Source: Actinophytocola sp963840275 (GTDB lineage: Bacteria; Actinomycetota; Actinomycetes; Mycobacteriales; Pseudonocardiaceae). From it: DNA of 64,000 bases. The notes below the pieces were generated by a model that saw nothing but the letters and a program-made list of their open reading frames with translations, was not told the DNA's origin and made no database searches. The DNA lies in contig CAWIYK010000010.1 of assembly GCA_963840275.1 (NCBI GenBank), positions 124,001 through 188,000 on the forward strand. The letters are read 5' to 3'. Positions 17,479 to 25,037 of the stretch are shown here, in pieces; the first letter of the stretch is position 1, and each line of letters starts with the position of its first letter. A program made the translations under genes and the position numbers.

Positions 17479-18282
17479 TCAGAAGCCGCCGAAGTCGCCG
17501 CCGCCGAAGTCCCCACCGCCGAAGTCGCCGCCACCGAAGTCACCGCCGCCGTAGTCTCCGCCGCCGTCGCCGTAGTCGCCACCGGCGTCCCCGCCGGCAT
17601 CACCACCGTCGCCGCCCTCGGCCGCGTCGGCCTGGCCCGCGTCGTAGCCGCTCTCCCACGCCTGCGCGTCCGGAATGCCGTACATGCCGGAGAACATGGC
17701 ACTGAACAACAGCATCGAGCCGACGCCCCACGCGCCCGCGACGAGCGCCGGCTTCCACCACGGCTCGCTGTACCAGCCCTGTGGCACCGGCCGGCCGGCG
17801 ACGCGACCGCCGGGGTAGTAGTGCGGGGTCGAGTCGCTCGGGTCGGGCGACGCCTCGAAGTCGCGGCCCTCGACGTTGACCCTGCGGTCCTCGGTGACCT
17901 TGCCGGCGCGCGCCATGTCCGGGTCCGCCGGCAGCTCCGGGCCGGGGTCGAGTCCCATCGCGGACCGGGCGGCGCGCACGTAGTACAGGCCTTCCATGGC
18001 GGTCTTGGTGACCAGCCTGCTCTGCTCGATGGTCGCCGCCTGCTCCATCTGGGAGCCGGCCGCGGTGTAGCGCTCCGACGCGTCGGCGATCGCCTGTTGG
18101 GAGGCTTCGTTGGTGCCGACCAGGTTCATCACCTGTCCGCCGAGCCGCTCCACCCAGCGCCGTGCCTCGGTCTTGGCGTCCTCGAGCTTGTGCTGCTTGG
18201 CGTTCGCCTGGTTCTTCATGTAGGTCAGCCCCAAGGCGACCACGGCGAGAATCAGCACTATGACCACGATCGTCCCGGCCAT
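17479..18282 (-). CDS. Membrane protein with C-terminal GGDFG repeats
   Basis: The 267-residue protein has an N-terminal membrane helix (GTIVVIVLILAVVALGL), a charged helical region (about 25-110) that could form coiled coil, and a second hydrophobic segment around residues 180-205. The tail goes from Ala/Asp/Gly to five near-identical GGDFG units, ending GGF. The repeats are encoded by a tandem 15-base unit at 17479-17560. No family is recognised. Gly/Asp/Phe repeats of this kind may be disordered, surface-exposed or self-associating; this is inference. It may be expressed alone, since flanking genes are convergent or distant. Confidence 0.78.
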   Translation of the reverse strand: MAGTIVVIVLILAVVALGLTYMKNQANAKQHKLEDAKTEARRWVERLGGQVMNLVGTNEASQQAIADASERYTAAGSQMEQAATIEQSRLVTKTAMEGLYYVRAARSAMGLDPGPELPADPDMARAGKVTEDRRVNVEGRDFEASPDPSDSTPHYYPGGRVAGRPVPQGWYSEPWWKPALVAGAWGVGSMLLFSAMFSGMYGIPDAQAWESGYDAGQADAAEGGDGGDAGGDAGGDYGDGGGDYGGGDFGGGDFGGGDFGGGDFGGF

Positions 18283-18473
18283 GGCACACCCTTCCTAAAC
18301 CGGACCCTTTCCCCGTCAACGGGGACGCTACGCCCGGAGTTCCATGCCCGATCAGCGGGTGACCGATCACTCACGGCCCGAATCCCTCTCATCTGCGGCG
18401 GAGCGGTGTCGCGGGTCACTGGTCTGACCTATTGTTGGGAAATGTTGTTCCGGGACCGGATCCGGTGGGGTGG

Positions 18474-19004
18474 ATGATGGGACGGGTCGACGCCCCGCTG
18501 CTGGTGCGGGAGGCCACGGTCGCCGACGCGGGGGCGATCGGCGAGGTGCATGCCGAGGCGTGGCGGGTCGCGCACCGCGACCTGGTCGAACCCGAGTGGC
18601 TGCGCCGGTTGGTCGAGGAGCGGCGCGCGCGGTGGGCCGACCTGATGTCGAGCCGCGAGTTCGCGCGGAACACGTTGTTGCTGGCCGTCCGCGACGATCG
18701 GGTGGTGGCGTTCGTCCACTTCGGTCCGCACTCCGACGGTGTGCCGGACGGCGAGATCTTCGATTTCTACGCGCTCCCCGCCGTATGGGGCGGCGGTGTC
18801 GCGTGGACGTTGATGGACAAGGCGTGGGAGCTGCTGTGCGACGCCGGGTTCCGCCGCGTTCGACTGTGGACGATGGCGGGCGCGAACCGCGCGCGGCACT
18901 TCTACGAGTCGTTCGGTTTCACGGAGACGCGGCACACCCGTGAGCACGACTTCGGCGACGGCCGGCCGGTGCTCCAGGTCGAGTACCTACGCAGAACTCG
19001 CTAA
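18474..19004 (+). CDS. GNAT-family N-acetyltransferase
   Basis: The 176-residue protein has the acetyl-CoA-binding fold: N-terminal strand VREATVADAGAIGEVHAEAW, central strand and loop FYALPAVWGGGVAWTLMDKA (the position of the pyrophosphate loop) and the motif RARHFYESFGFTETR near the end. Substrate is unknown. Two consecutive ATGs (18474 and 18477) follow a G-rich stretch, and the first is used. Its 3' end overlaps the convergent thioesterase gene by 18 bases. Confidence 0.85.
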   Translation: MMGRVDAPLLVREATVADAGAIGEVHAEAWRVAHRDLVEPEWLRRLVEERRARWADLMSSREFARNTLLLAVRDDRVVAFVHFGPHSDGVPDGEIFDFYALPAVWGGGVAWTLMDKAWELLCDAGFRRVRLWTMAGANRARHFYESFGFTETRHTREHDFGDGRPVLQVEYLRRTR

Positions 19005-19391
19005 CGCGGCGCGGATGTCCTCGGGCATCGGCTTCTTCGCGAGCGAGGTCGGGTCGACGAACACGTGCCGGATCACGCCGTCGGCGACGGGGCGCCCGTT
19101 GACCCGAAACACCGGATGAATCACGAGACTGGTCGTGCCGAGGTGGTGCACCGGCATGTCGATGTCGAGCTCGTCGTCGAAACGCGCGGCCGCCCGGTAG
19201 CGGATGGTGGCCTCGGCGACCACGACGTCGAAGCCCCGCGACACCATCTCCTGGTAGGTGCCGACCCGGTCGCGCCACAGCTCGTTCAGCGCGACGTCGT
19301 AGTAGAAGAGGTAGTGGCCGTTGAACACGACGCCCTGCTGGTCGCACTCGCTGTAGCGGACGCGGAGCCGGTGGGTGAACAGCGTGCTCAT
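18987..19391 (-). CDS. Acyl-CoA thioesterase (YbgC-like hotdog)
   Basis: This is a 134-residue single-hotdog thioesterase. The active-site segment is RYSECDQQGVVFNGHYLFYYD, here with Asp in ECDQQGVVFN, typical of the YbgC/4HBT branch. It probably cleaves short or aromatic acyl-CoA. Its ATG overlaps the stop of the SDR gene by four bases, so the two are translated together. It ends inside the convergent acetyltransferase gene. Confidence 0.85.
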   Translation of the reverse strand: MSTLFTHRLRVRYSECDQQGVVFNGHYLFYYDVALNELWRDRVGTYQEMVSRGFDVVVAEATIRYRAAARFDDELDIDMPVHHLGTTSLVIHPVFRVNGRPVADGVIRHVFVDPTSLAKKPMPEDIRAALASSA

Positions 19392-20179
19392 CGCTTGTCG
19401 ACGGACCCTTCCGCGAGCTGGTTGGCGATCTTGTCCCCGCCGGCGAGCCGGGTCAGCTTCGCCGCCGTCTGAGGGGCGACCTGGCTGAGCATCGCGCCGG
19501 CCTTCATCACCGGGTCGGCGACGTCGATCTCGGCCTTGTTGCGCCGGATCGCACGGACCACCGCGGCGGCGACGTCGTTCGGTGTGCGCGGCCGGAACCC
19601 GGCGGGCAGCGCGCCGCCCGCCTCGTGGAACATCCCGGCGGCCTCGATCGGCCCGGGGTTCACGCACGAGACCCCGACGCCGAGTGGTTCCCAGTCCTGC
19701 CGCAGCGCCAGCGCGAACCCCCGCAGGCCGAACTTGGTGGCGTTGTACATGGAGGAGACGGGCGTCGCCGACTTCCCGGACAGGGAGGAGACGAGCACGA
19801 CGTGCCCGGTGCCGCGCGCCAGCATCCGCTCACCGAGCAGCCGCGCCAGCACGATCGGCGCCCGCAGGTTGACGGCCAGCACCCGGTCCACCTGCTCGAT
19901 CGTGTACTCGGTGAGTTCACCCGTCCCGGGCAGCCCCGCGTTCGCGACGAGGATGTCGACGTCCCCGCAGTCCCGCGCCACCCGTTCGAGGTCACCCTGA
20001 TCGGACAGATCGGCGACGACCGCCCGGCCCCCGAGTTCCTCCGCAACGGACTCCAGCACGTCCCCACGCCGCCCGGTCAGGGTCAACGAACACCCCTCGA
20101 CCCGCAACCGACGCGCGATCGCCTGCCCCAGCCCGCCCGTAGCACCGGTGACAAGAACCGACCTCCCGCGAAGTTCCAT
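19388..20179 (-). CDS. Short-chain dehydrogenase/reductase
   Basis: This 263-residue Rossmann enzyme has the cofactor motif TGATGGLGQA at residues 11-20, the NAG motif (LVANAGLPG), the catalytic Ser in VLVSSLSG and the YNATK catalytic pair. The sequence TGRRGD after strand two suggests NADP preference. The C-terminal 40 residues carry a helical extension as in short-chain acyl/ketoacyl-reductase-like proteins. It is the first gene of a two-gene unit with the downstream thioesterase (four-base overlap), which suggests fatty-acyl or ketoacyl chemistry. Confidence 0.88.
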   Translation of the reverse strand: MELRGRSVLVTGATGGLGQAIARRLRVEGCSLTLTGRRGDVLESVAEELGGRAVVADLSDQGDLERVARDCGDVDILVANAGLPGTGELTEYTIEQVDRVLAVNLRAPIVLARLLGERMLARGTGHVVLVSSLSGKSATPVSSMYNATKFGLRGFALALRQDWEPLGVGVSCVNPGPIEAAGMFHEAGGALPAGFRPRTPNDVAAAVVRAIRRNKAEIDVADPVMKAGAMLSQVAPQTAAKLTRLAGGDKIANQLAEGSVDKR

Positions 20180-20248
20180 GCGCGGATGGTAATCGCCACC
20201 CCCGACAGAACCCGCGCCATGGTCGGCGGTCAGCCTGGGAGGTCCACC

Positions 20249-20951
20249 GTGGATGAGCAGGTCAACGAACAGCATGCCCGGACGTGCGGCACCGCCGGTC
20301 GAAGTAGCCGGTCCCGAGGGCTGCCGAACTGCCCGGCCCGAACTGGGGAGACGACTGCCCGCGGCGGCTGCGAGCGGTTCAGCAAGCCCCTCGCCGATCT
20401 CATTGCGAGACACGTCAACGAGGTCACACAAGTACGAGGATCTCACCACGGGGTACCAGGTGCGCGGCGAGTTCGCCGACTACGGCATCCGGGTGGACCG
20501 TCAGATGGTCGGCTTCATCGAGGTCAAGCGCTGCACGCAGAAGCTGGGCGCCCGCCATCTGCGGCAGGTTCAGTCGTACGCGGTCAACGAGGGCGTCGAG
20601 TGGATGATCCTTACCAACGGCCAGGTCTGGCAGGTGTGGCACCTGACCGGCGGGCTGCCGGTGGTCGTCGACCTGACCATGGAGGTCGACCTCCTCGGCG
20701 ACGACCCGCTCGGCAGCAAGGCGGACGCGCTGTTCCATCTCAGCAAGGAGGCCATCAAGCACCACCTCCTGGACGAGCTGTGGCAGGCCAAGGCTGCCAC
20801 CTCGGCGCGCTCGCTGGCGGGGATCATCCTGTCGGACAACGTCGTGGAGTCGATCCGCAAGGAACTCCGCCGGCAGACCTCCTACAACGGGGAGGTCGAC
20901 GAACTGGCGCGGATCCTGAGGTCGGAGGTCCTACGCGCCGAAGTCCTCTGA
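20249..20951 (+). pseudogene. Restriction-type (HsdR N-terminal-like) nuclease, internally deleted
   Basis: A GTG at 20249 with GGGAGG six bases upstream opens a frame that ends in a conserved-looking segment, SKPLADLIARHVNEVT (to about 20429). The reading then changes frame and continues KYEDLTTGYQVRGEFADYGI through the nuclease core VDRQMVGFIEVKR, QVQSYAVNEGVEW and LTNGQVWQVWHL to 20951. The Asp and the EVK pattern fit a PD-(D/E)XK nuclease domain of type I restriction R-subunit type. Related proteins, as I recall them, have about 20 more residues between the two parts, so a small frame-shifting deletion is the best explanation. A start inside the second frame (GTG 20460) could still yield a truncated protein. 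Its end overlaps the convergent acetyltransferase gene. Confidence 0.6.
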
Positions 20952-21452
20952 GCCGACCGCGAAGCGGTACCCGAGCATGCGGTACTCCCCGATGCGCGGA
21001 TCGTCCTGCCGGCAGTGTCCATCCGCGACCCACCCGCGGCTGGTGTAGAACGCCCGAGCCCGCTCGTTGAACTCCCATGCCCACAACCGAACTGCGGCCA
21101 CGTGCTCCGACCGCCAGACATTCGCTGCTGTTGCGTGCAAAGCAGACCCGATGCCACTGCGAAACCGTTGTGGCTCAACCTGAATCTGGTACAGCTCACG
21201 CGTGACCACGGGATCCGGATCCGGCAGGTGACAGGGGCCGATGATCACAAACCCGACAATCGTGTCGTCAAGCTCGGCGCACCAGACCCCACGCTGCTCG
21301 ATCGCACGGACATAGCCGTCGGTCGGCCGATCATTCTCCTTGGCGATGAGGTCGTCGGACAGAAAGCCGCGATAGTAAGTGGTGCGAGCCCGCACATGCA
21401 GGTCGAGAATGGCGCGGGCGTCCTCGACACGAGCGCTTCTGATGTGAACCAT
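20931..21452 (-). CDS. GNAT-family N-acetyltransferase
   Basis: The 173-residue protein starts VHIRSARVEDARAI, the typical GNAT N-terminus. It continues with LYQIQVEPQRFRSGIGSALH, where the RxxGxG-like pyrophosphate loop is present, and ends with NERARAFYTSRGW. Base composition is a little less G+C-rich than the backbone, as for its accessory neighbours. It is convergent with the decayed nuclease (21-base overlap). Substrate unknown. Confidence 0.88.
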   Translation of the reverse strand: MVHIRSARVEDARAILDLHVRARTTYYRGFLSDDLIAKENDRPTDGYVRAIEQRGVWCAELDDTIVGFVIIGPCHLPDPDPVVTRELYQIQVEPQRFRSGIGSALHATAANVWRSEHVAAVRLWAWEFNERARAFYTSRGWVADGHCRQDDPRIGEYRMLGYRFAVGSEDFGA

Positions 21453-21475
21453 TCCCCAAAGACGCGCGACCGCGC

Positions 21476-21885
21476 TCAGCGGTTGGGCCGGCGGCGGAAG
21501 TCACCCAGATATCGGCGGACGGCTGTGGGATTGTCCTCGAACACCTCATGTGCGGCATCGGGAATGACGCCCAGGCTTGCCTGCGGCCGGGCACCGCCTC
21601 GGTGATTTCGGCGGCCAAATGAGCGGGTCATGTTCGCCGACGAGGACAAGGGTCGGGCACCGGACGTTGGTCAGGGCCGCCCGTAGATCCATAGTGTGGG
21701 CCTGGGTCATGAAGTGGCGGTTGACGTCCATGTGGTCGTGCGCGCCGCGCGCAAAGCGGCCGTGGTCGGATCCGGTACGGGCAGCCGCGACAGCAGCGGG
21801 GCGCACACACGTGACCATTCCTGGGCGGTCTGCGGGCTCGGGTCCGTCCAGTCGCGGCGCGCCACGTCGGCAGCGCCGTCACCGC
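21476..21885 (-). pseudogene. Alpha/beta hydrolase remnant (C-terminal half, several frameshifts)
   Basis: Reading the reverse strand, pieces of one hydrolase appear in successive frames: RRDWTDPSPQTAQEWSRVCA, then MDLRAALTNVRCPTLVLVGE with HDPL (the strand carrying the acid residue), then AAEITEAVPGRR, then LGVIPDAAHEVFEDNP and the end at 21476. The order matches the C-terminal half of a proline-iminopeptidase-like enzyme, with the catalytic His in DAAHEVFEDNP. At least three frame changes and the absence of the N-terminal half (GXSXG nucleophile) show that it is dead. Confidence 0.75.
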
Positions 21886-21992
21886 CGACCCGCCACTACC
21901 GGAGCATGCAGGCTCGCGAACACCGAGCAGATCGGACCGTCGAAATCGAGTAGCAGTACCTCTGTCTCGGTCAGAATGCGGTCTACGATCAT
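21879..21992 (-). pseudogene. HAD phosphatase N-terminal fragment
   Basis: This is a 37-codon frame whose product contains VLLLDFDGPICSVFA, the HAD motif I (DFDGP) with the family's usual start. Its ATG overlaps the transporter stop (ATGA on the reverse strand), so it was once translated as the third gene of the GntR-transporter operon. The product stops after LHAPVVAGRR, where an intact HAD protein would continue for about 180 residues. The alpha/beta-hydrolase remnant begins directly after it, so a deletion has joined two gene remains. Confidence 0.7.
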
Positions 21993-22897
21993 TGACGCGC
22001 GGTCAGCTCGGCGTCGCGGTCCTTGGCTGGACGTCGGCGGGAGGCCCACACGCCCAGCAAGATCACGGCGACGCCTAGCAGCGATAGAAGCGGTACCGAC
22101 TCACTGAGGAACGCGACGCCGAACGCTACCGATGCCACCGGAACCAGGTATGTCACGACCGACGCGCCTACCGGTCCCTCGGTCCTGATGAGGGCGTAGT
22201 TGATGATGTAGGCCAGGCCGGTGCCGAGTACGCCGAGGATCACTAGAGACAGCCACGGCAGCCAAGACCACTTAGGCGGTCCGGCTGTGTCGAGCGGCAG
22301 TATCAGCGCGGTCAGCACGCTGGCGGCCATGAGCTGGCTCGTCGACAGCACGGTCGGCGACAGCTGACGCAGGGTCAGGTACTTGCTCATGTACAGGTAG
22401 CTGACGCCGTAGCTGAGCGCCGCCAGCAGGCAGTACAGCGCACCCAACGCGTCGACTCCGCCCGCGTCCCACGGCGTGAAGATCAGCAGACTCCCAGCAA
22501 ATCCCAGCACCAGGCCGGCCACTTGTAGAGCATTCAGCCGTGATGACTGCCGGACTGCGAACGCCAGTGCCAGCGTCCACAGGGGAGTGGTCGCGTTGAG
22601 CGCTCCCGCGATGCCCGAATCAACTCGGGTCTCACCGATCGCGAATAACAAGTACGGCGCGACATTCGCCACCAGCGCGGCCACGAACAGGTGCCCCCAC
22701 GTCGACAGGTCGCGCGGCAACCGATCCCGGCGAATCGCGACGACCGCCAGCAGGACGAGCGCGCCGAGAACCATACGGGCGAACGTGAGCTGAATCGGGC
22801 TGAACGCGTCGAGCGCGACTTTGATCCACAGGAAGTTCGAGCCCCACACCAGCGCCAGCGTGGCAATGAGGAGTGTTCCGCGGCTCGACGTGGTCAC
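21989..22897 (-). CDS. EamA/DMT-family transporter
   Basis: The 302-residue protein has ten predicted membrane helices in two EamA repeats. The first starts GTLLIATLALVWGSNFLWIK, with the typical WGSNF motif, and the C-terminus is basic. The family exports or imports small metabolites; substrate unknown. The start is a GTG directly abutting the stop of the GntR gene (TGAGTG), and the stop overlaps a former HAD gene. This makes a regulator-transporter-phosphatase operon presumably controlled by the GntR protein. Confidence 0.88.
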   Translation of the reverse strand: MTTSSRGTLLIATLALVWGSNFLWIKVALDAFSPIQLTFARMVLGALVLLAVVAIRRDRLPRDLSTWGHLFVAALVANVAPYLLFAIGETRVDSGIAGALNATTPLWTLALAFAVRQSSRLNALQVAGLVLGFAGSLLIFTPWDAGGVDALGALYCLLAALSYGVSYLYMSKYLTLRQLSPTVLSTSQLMAASVLTALILPLDTAGPPKWSWLPWLSLVILGVLGTGLAYIINYALIRTEGPVGASVVTYLVPVASVAFGVAFLSESVPLLSLLGVAVILLGVWASRRRPAKDRDAELTARQ

Positions 22898-23692
22898 TCA
22901 GTTCTCGATGTCGAAGTTGTAAACCAGTCCGGACCGGTCGGCGCGGTGCACGAATCGGGTGACCTCGAACGCTTCGCCGCTCTGGTTGAAGCTCGTGTGC
23001 AGGACGTCGAGCACGGGGACGCCGGCCGGGGTCTGGAGGAACTGCGCTTCCTCGTGGGTCGGCATCCGCGCTGTCACCTCGTCGCGGCCGGTTGTCAGTA
23101 CGTGGCCTTTGTCCTCGAGCCGGCCGTGGATGCCGCCGGGACCTGTCTTCGTCTCCAGGAGGAGCGTGCCTTCTGCGTCTGACCAGCGCAGATACGTCGT
23201 CACGAGCTGTACGGATTCGTTGTCTGCGCGGTACTCGTTCAGCCGGCGGACCACTGATTCCTCGTCGGCGGGGACGTTCAGGCGTTCGGCCACGTCGTGT
23301 GGGGGAGTGATCCGGTCGATCGCCACTGCCTGGATGCTTGCTGTCTTGCCTCGGCGTTGCATCTCCAGTCGGAATGGCGTCAGCCCGGTATCGCGGTAGG
23401 ACTTGCGTGAGTAGCGGTCGTTGCCCCACCGGAACAGGCGTTGCTTCTCGCGCACGAACACGCCCTTGCCGTGCTGCGGCGTGACCAGCGCTTCCTCGGT
23501 CAGTAGGCGGATCGCTTCGCGGGCGGTGTTGCGGGCGGTGCCGAACCGGCGCGCCAGTTCACGCTCGGACGGCAGCTTGTCCCCCGGCGCCAGCTCACCC
23601 GACGTGATCAAGTCACGCACGGCATCGGCGATGCGGCGGCTCGGCAACTGGCCGGCATCCACGCCGTCTGAGGGGCTCATGCCAGTCAGCAT
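22898..23692 (-). CDS. GntR/HutC-family transcriptional regulator
   Basis: The 264-residue protein has an N-terminal winged helix (residues about 18-80: IADAVRDLITSGELAPGDKL, then PSERELARRFGTARNTAREA, then a wing ending GKGVFV). A C-terminal UTRA ligand-binding domain follows (about 95-260). It should bind as a dimer to palindromic operators. Two matching palindromes lie right upstream, one at the gene's own start, so autoregulation and control of the divergent small genes are likely. The effector is unknown. The start could also be the ATG at 23680. It is the first gene of the operon with the EamA transporter. Confidence 0.88.
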   Translation of the reverse strand: MLTGMSPSDGVDAGQLPSRRIADAVRDLITSGELAPGDKLPSERELARRFGTARNTAREAIRLLTEEALVTPQHGKGVFVREKQRLFRWGNDRYSRKSYRDTGLTPFRLEMQRRGKTASIQAVAIDRITPPHDVAERLNVPADEESVVRRLNEYRADNESVQLVTTYLRWSDAEGTLLLETKTGPGGIHGRLEDKGHVLTTGRDEVTARMPTHEEAQFLQTPAGVPVLDVLHTSFNQSGEAFEVTRFVHRADRSGLVYNFDIEN

Positions 23693-23693
23693 A

Positions 23694-23713
23694 CAACTGG
23701 CTTAATCCAGTTG
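23694..23713. promoter_or_regulatory. GntR operator, GntR-proximal copy
   Basis: Inverted repeat CAACTGG - six bases - CCAGTTG, touching the GntR start codon. Its core ACTGGCTTAATCCAGT matches the second operator at 23740 except in two central positions, which fits a HutC-type GntR dimer site. Binding here would block transcription of the regulator's own operon. Confidence 0.65.
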
Positions 23714-23739
23714 GTTGCTCTGCCGGTGGCATGTGCTTC

Positions 23740-23755
23740 ACTGGCTCAAGCCAGT
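23740..23755. promoter_or_regulatory. GntR operator, copy proximal to small genes
   Basis: ACTGGCTCAAGCCAGT is a palindrome with seven-base arms, centred 44 bases from the first site (about four helical turns). It lies 17 bases before the ATG of the 46-residue gene and just before its ribosome-binding site, so it likely controls the forward-strand transcript. Confidence 0.65.
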
Positions 23756-23772
23756 TGAATGAGGAGGACACC

Positions 23773-23913
23773 ATGGCTGTTCCATCCGATGTGGGCGTCT
23801 ACCTGGTCTTTCCACAGGGCGCGTACATCGTGAGAGAGGTTGCGCGGGTCATCGAGTACTGGGCGCAGGAGGGCAAGGGGCGTAACTCCTCAGCCAGGTC
23901 GGCTGCGGTCTGA
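23773..23913 (+). CDS. Small hypothetical protein, first gene of GntR-controlled divergent unit
   Basis: The gene encodes 46 residues (AVPSDVGVYLVFPQGAYIVR at the start) behind a strong ribosome-binding site GAGGAGG five bases before the ATG. The product has amphipathic strands and a basic C-terminus and shows no known motif. It begins immediately after a GntR operator. It is followed ten bases later by the first of two paralogous small genes. Function unknown. Confidence 0.65.
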   Translation: MAVPSDVGVYLVFPQGAYIVREVARVIEYWAQEGKGRNSSARSAAV

Positions 23914-23923
23914 GTGGGGACAC

Positions 23924-24157
23924 GTGTTCACACTGACTTGTGCGCCAGGCCGCGGGGCCGTCGCCGACGTCCGGCACGTCGGGCCCGGCTGGCTGTCCCT
24001 CGTCCTGTCGATGGATCCGGGTCGAGTGGTGATCGACGTGCCCTCGGTGAGCGGCGGCGGCATCATCCTCGCCCGGTTCTGCGTCGACCTCGCTCAAGCG
24101 CCTACCCGCGTCGCCGCGGATCTCGACGAGAGCAGTCACGGCGGTGGTCGGCCATGA
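23924..24157 (+). CDS. Small protein, paralogue A of a tandem pair
   Basis: The 77-residue product starts at a GTG (FTLTCAPGRG follows). It shares a pattern with the next gene: TC-PG at the N-terminus, a DP-V-I-(V/L)P segment around residue 35 and an LA--C--LA segment around 50-58. The stop overlaps the next ATG by four bases (ATGA). The pair is of a type found in small actinobacterial clusters with a GntR regulator; no function is known. Confidence 0.65.
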   Translation: MFTLTCAPGRGAVADVRHVGPGWLSLVLSMDPGRVVIDVPSVSGGGIILARFCVDLAQAPTRVAADLDESSHGGGRP

Positions 24158-24969
24158 CTTTCAACGTGACGTGCTCGCCCGGCCAGGACGCGGCCGCCGG
24201 CTACATGCGACTGACCGAACACCTGCCAGCGCTCGTGATCTACCTCGATCCGGTGAACGTGGCCATCCAGTTGCCGCCGTTCCCGCGCGGCGAGTTGGTG
24301 TTGGCGAAGTCCTGCCGGGAACTGGCGCGGGAAGCGATCAAGCTCGCCGCTGCGGTCGATCCGGCTGGGGAGGTCACTGTGACGGGTGGGCCTCGGCATC
24401 GCATACGAGGACGAGTGCGTGGTGGATCGGGACGAACACGGTGTTCTGTGGTCTCGCACGCCGTCGCGGCCCGGGTGCGGTCGACCGGACTTCGGGCGGG
24501 TGCATCCCTTGCGGCAGCGGCACGCCATGCGCCGACTCCGGTGTCAGGTGTGTGCTTGTCCTGCCGACCGTATCGACGGTGGCGTGCTGTGGTTGCTCAA
24601 GGATCACCGCGCCGACTGGCTTGGGTGGCCCAATCACATGGTGTCTCCGAGCCGCCGATCTGTGTGTCGTGCGTGCGGCTCTCGGTGCGGGTGTGTCCGG
24701 CACTTCGACAACGCGCCGTCGCCATCCGGGCCGGTAGCTACCCGATCGCGGGCGTGAACGGCGTGTTGTACCGGTGCAAGGGCATGGTTCCCGCTGCGGT
24801 GGGGCAGGTGATGGTGGAGTACGGCGATCCGCGCACCCGGTGGATTCGCGCCGCGCATCTGATCCGGCGGTTGAGCGACTGCGTGACCGTCCCGTTGGAG
24901 TCGCTCGTCGGTGTCCAACCGCCCAGTGTGAGCAGTAGGACGCCCGGCCAAGATCGTCTCGGTGACTGA
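24154..24969 (+). CDS. Small protein, paralogue B (long frame is probably a frameshift artefact)
   Basis: The frame from ATG 24154 encodes a paralogue of the preceding gene in its first 75-80 residues (TFNVTCSPGQDAAA, then IYLDPVNVAIQLPP, then ELVLAKSCRELAREAI). The frame stays open to 24969. Residues about 80-162 do not look natural. The final third (GVSEPPICVSCVRLSVRVCP onward) belongs to a different protein that starts in another frame at 24386. The real B protein probably ends near 24390-24400, and the nominal 271-residue product is then a chimera. Translation is coupled to paralogue A by a four-base overlap. Confidence 0.5.
   Translation: MTFNVTCSPGQDAAAGYMRLTEHLPALVIYLDPVNVAIQLPPFPRGELVLAKSCRELAREAIKLAAAVDPAGEVTVTGGPRHRIRGRVRGGSGRTRCSVVSHAVAARVRSTGLRAGASLAAAARHAPTPVSGVCLSCRPYRRWRAVVAQGSPRRLAWVAQSHGVSEPPICVSCVRLSVRVCPALRQRAVAIRAGSYPIAGVNGVLYRCKGMVPAAVGQVMVEYGDPRTRWIRAAHLIRRLSDCVTVPLESLVGVQPPSVSSRTPGQDRLGD
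24386..24969 (+). pseudogene. Cys-rich (zinc-ribbon-like) actinobacterial protein, frameshifted
   Basis: From a GTG at 24386 the second frame encodes GLGIAYEDECVVDRDEHG, then RPDFGRVHPLRQRHAMRR, then CQVC and a WLLKDHRADWLGWPNH segment. At about 24641 the natural continuation moves to the other frame: GVSEPPICVSCVRLSVRVCP and onward to YGDPRTRWIRAAHLIRRL and the stop at 24969. A single G lost from a GGG run restores 195 codons. Two CxxC pairs (CQVC and CVSC) suggest metal binding. The family is common in actinobacteria; its role is unknown. Confidence 0.7.
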
Positions 24970-25037
24970 GGCCACGGGACCGGAGGGGTGCTGTCCGAGA
25001 CAGGATGACACCCGTCTGACCTGCCGGGGAGAGATGG

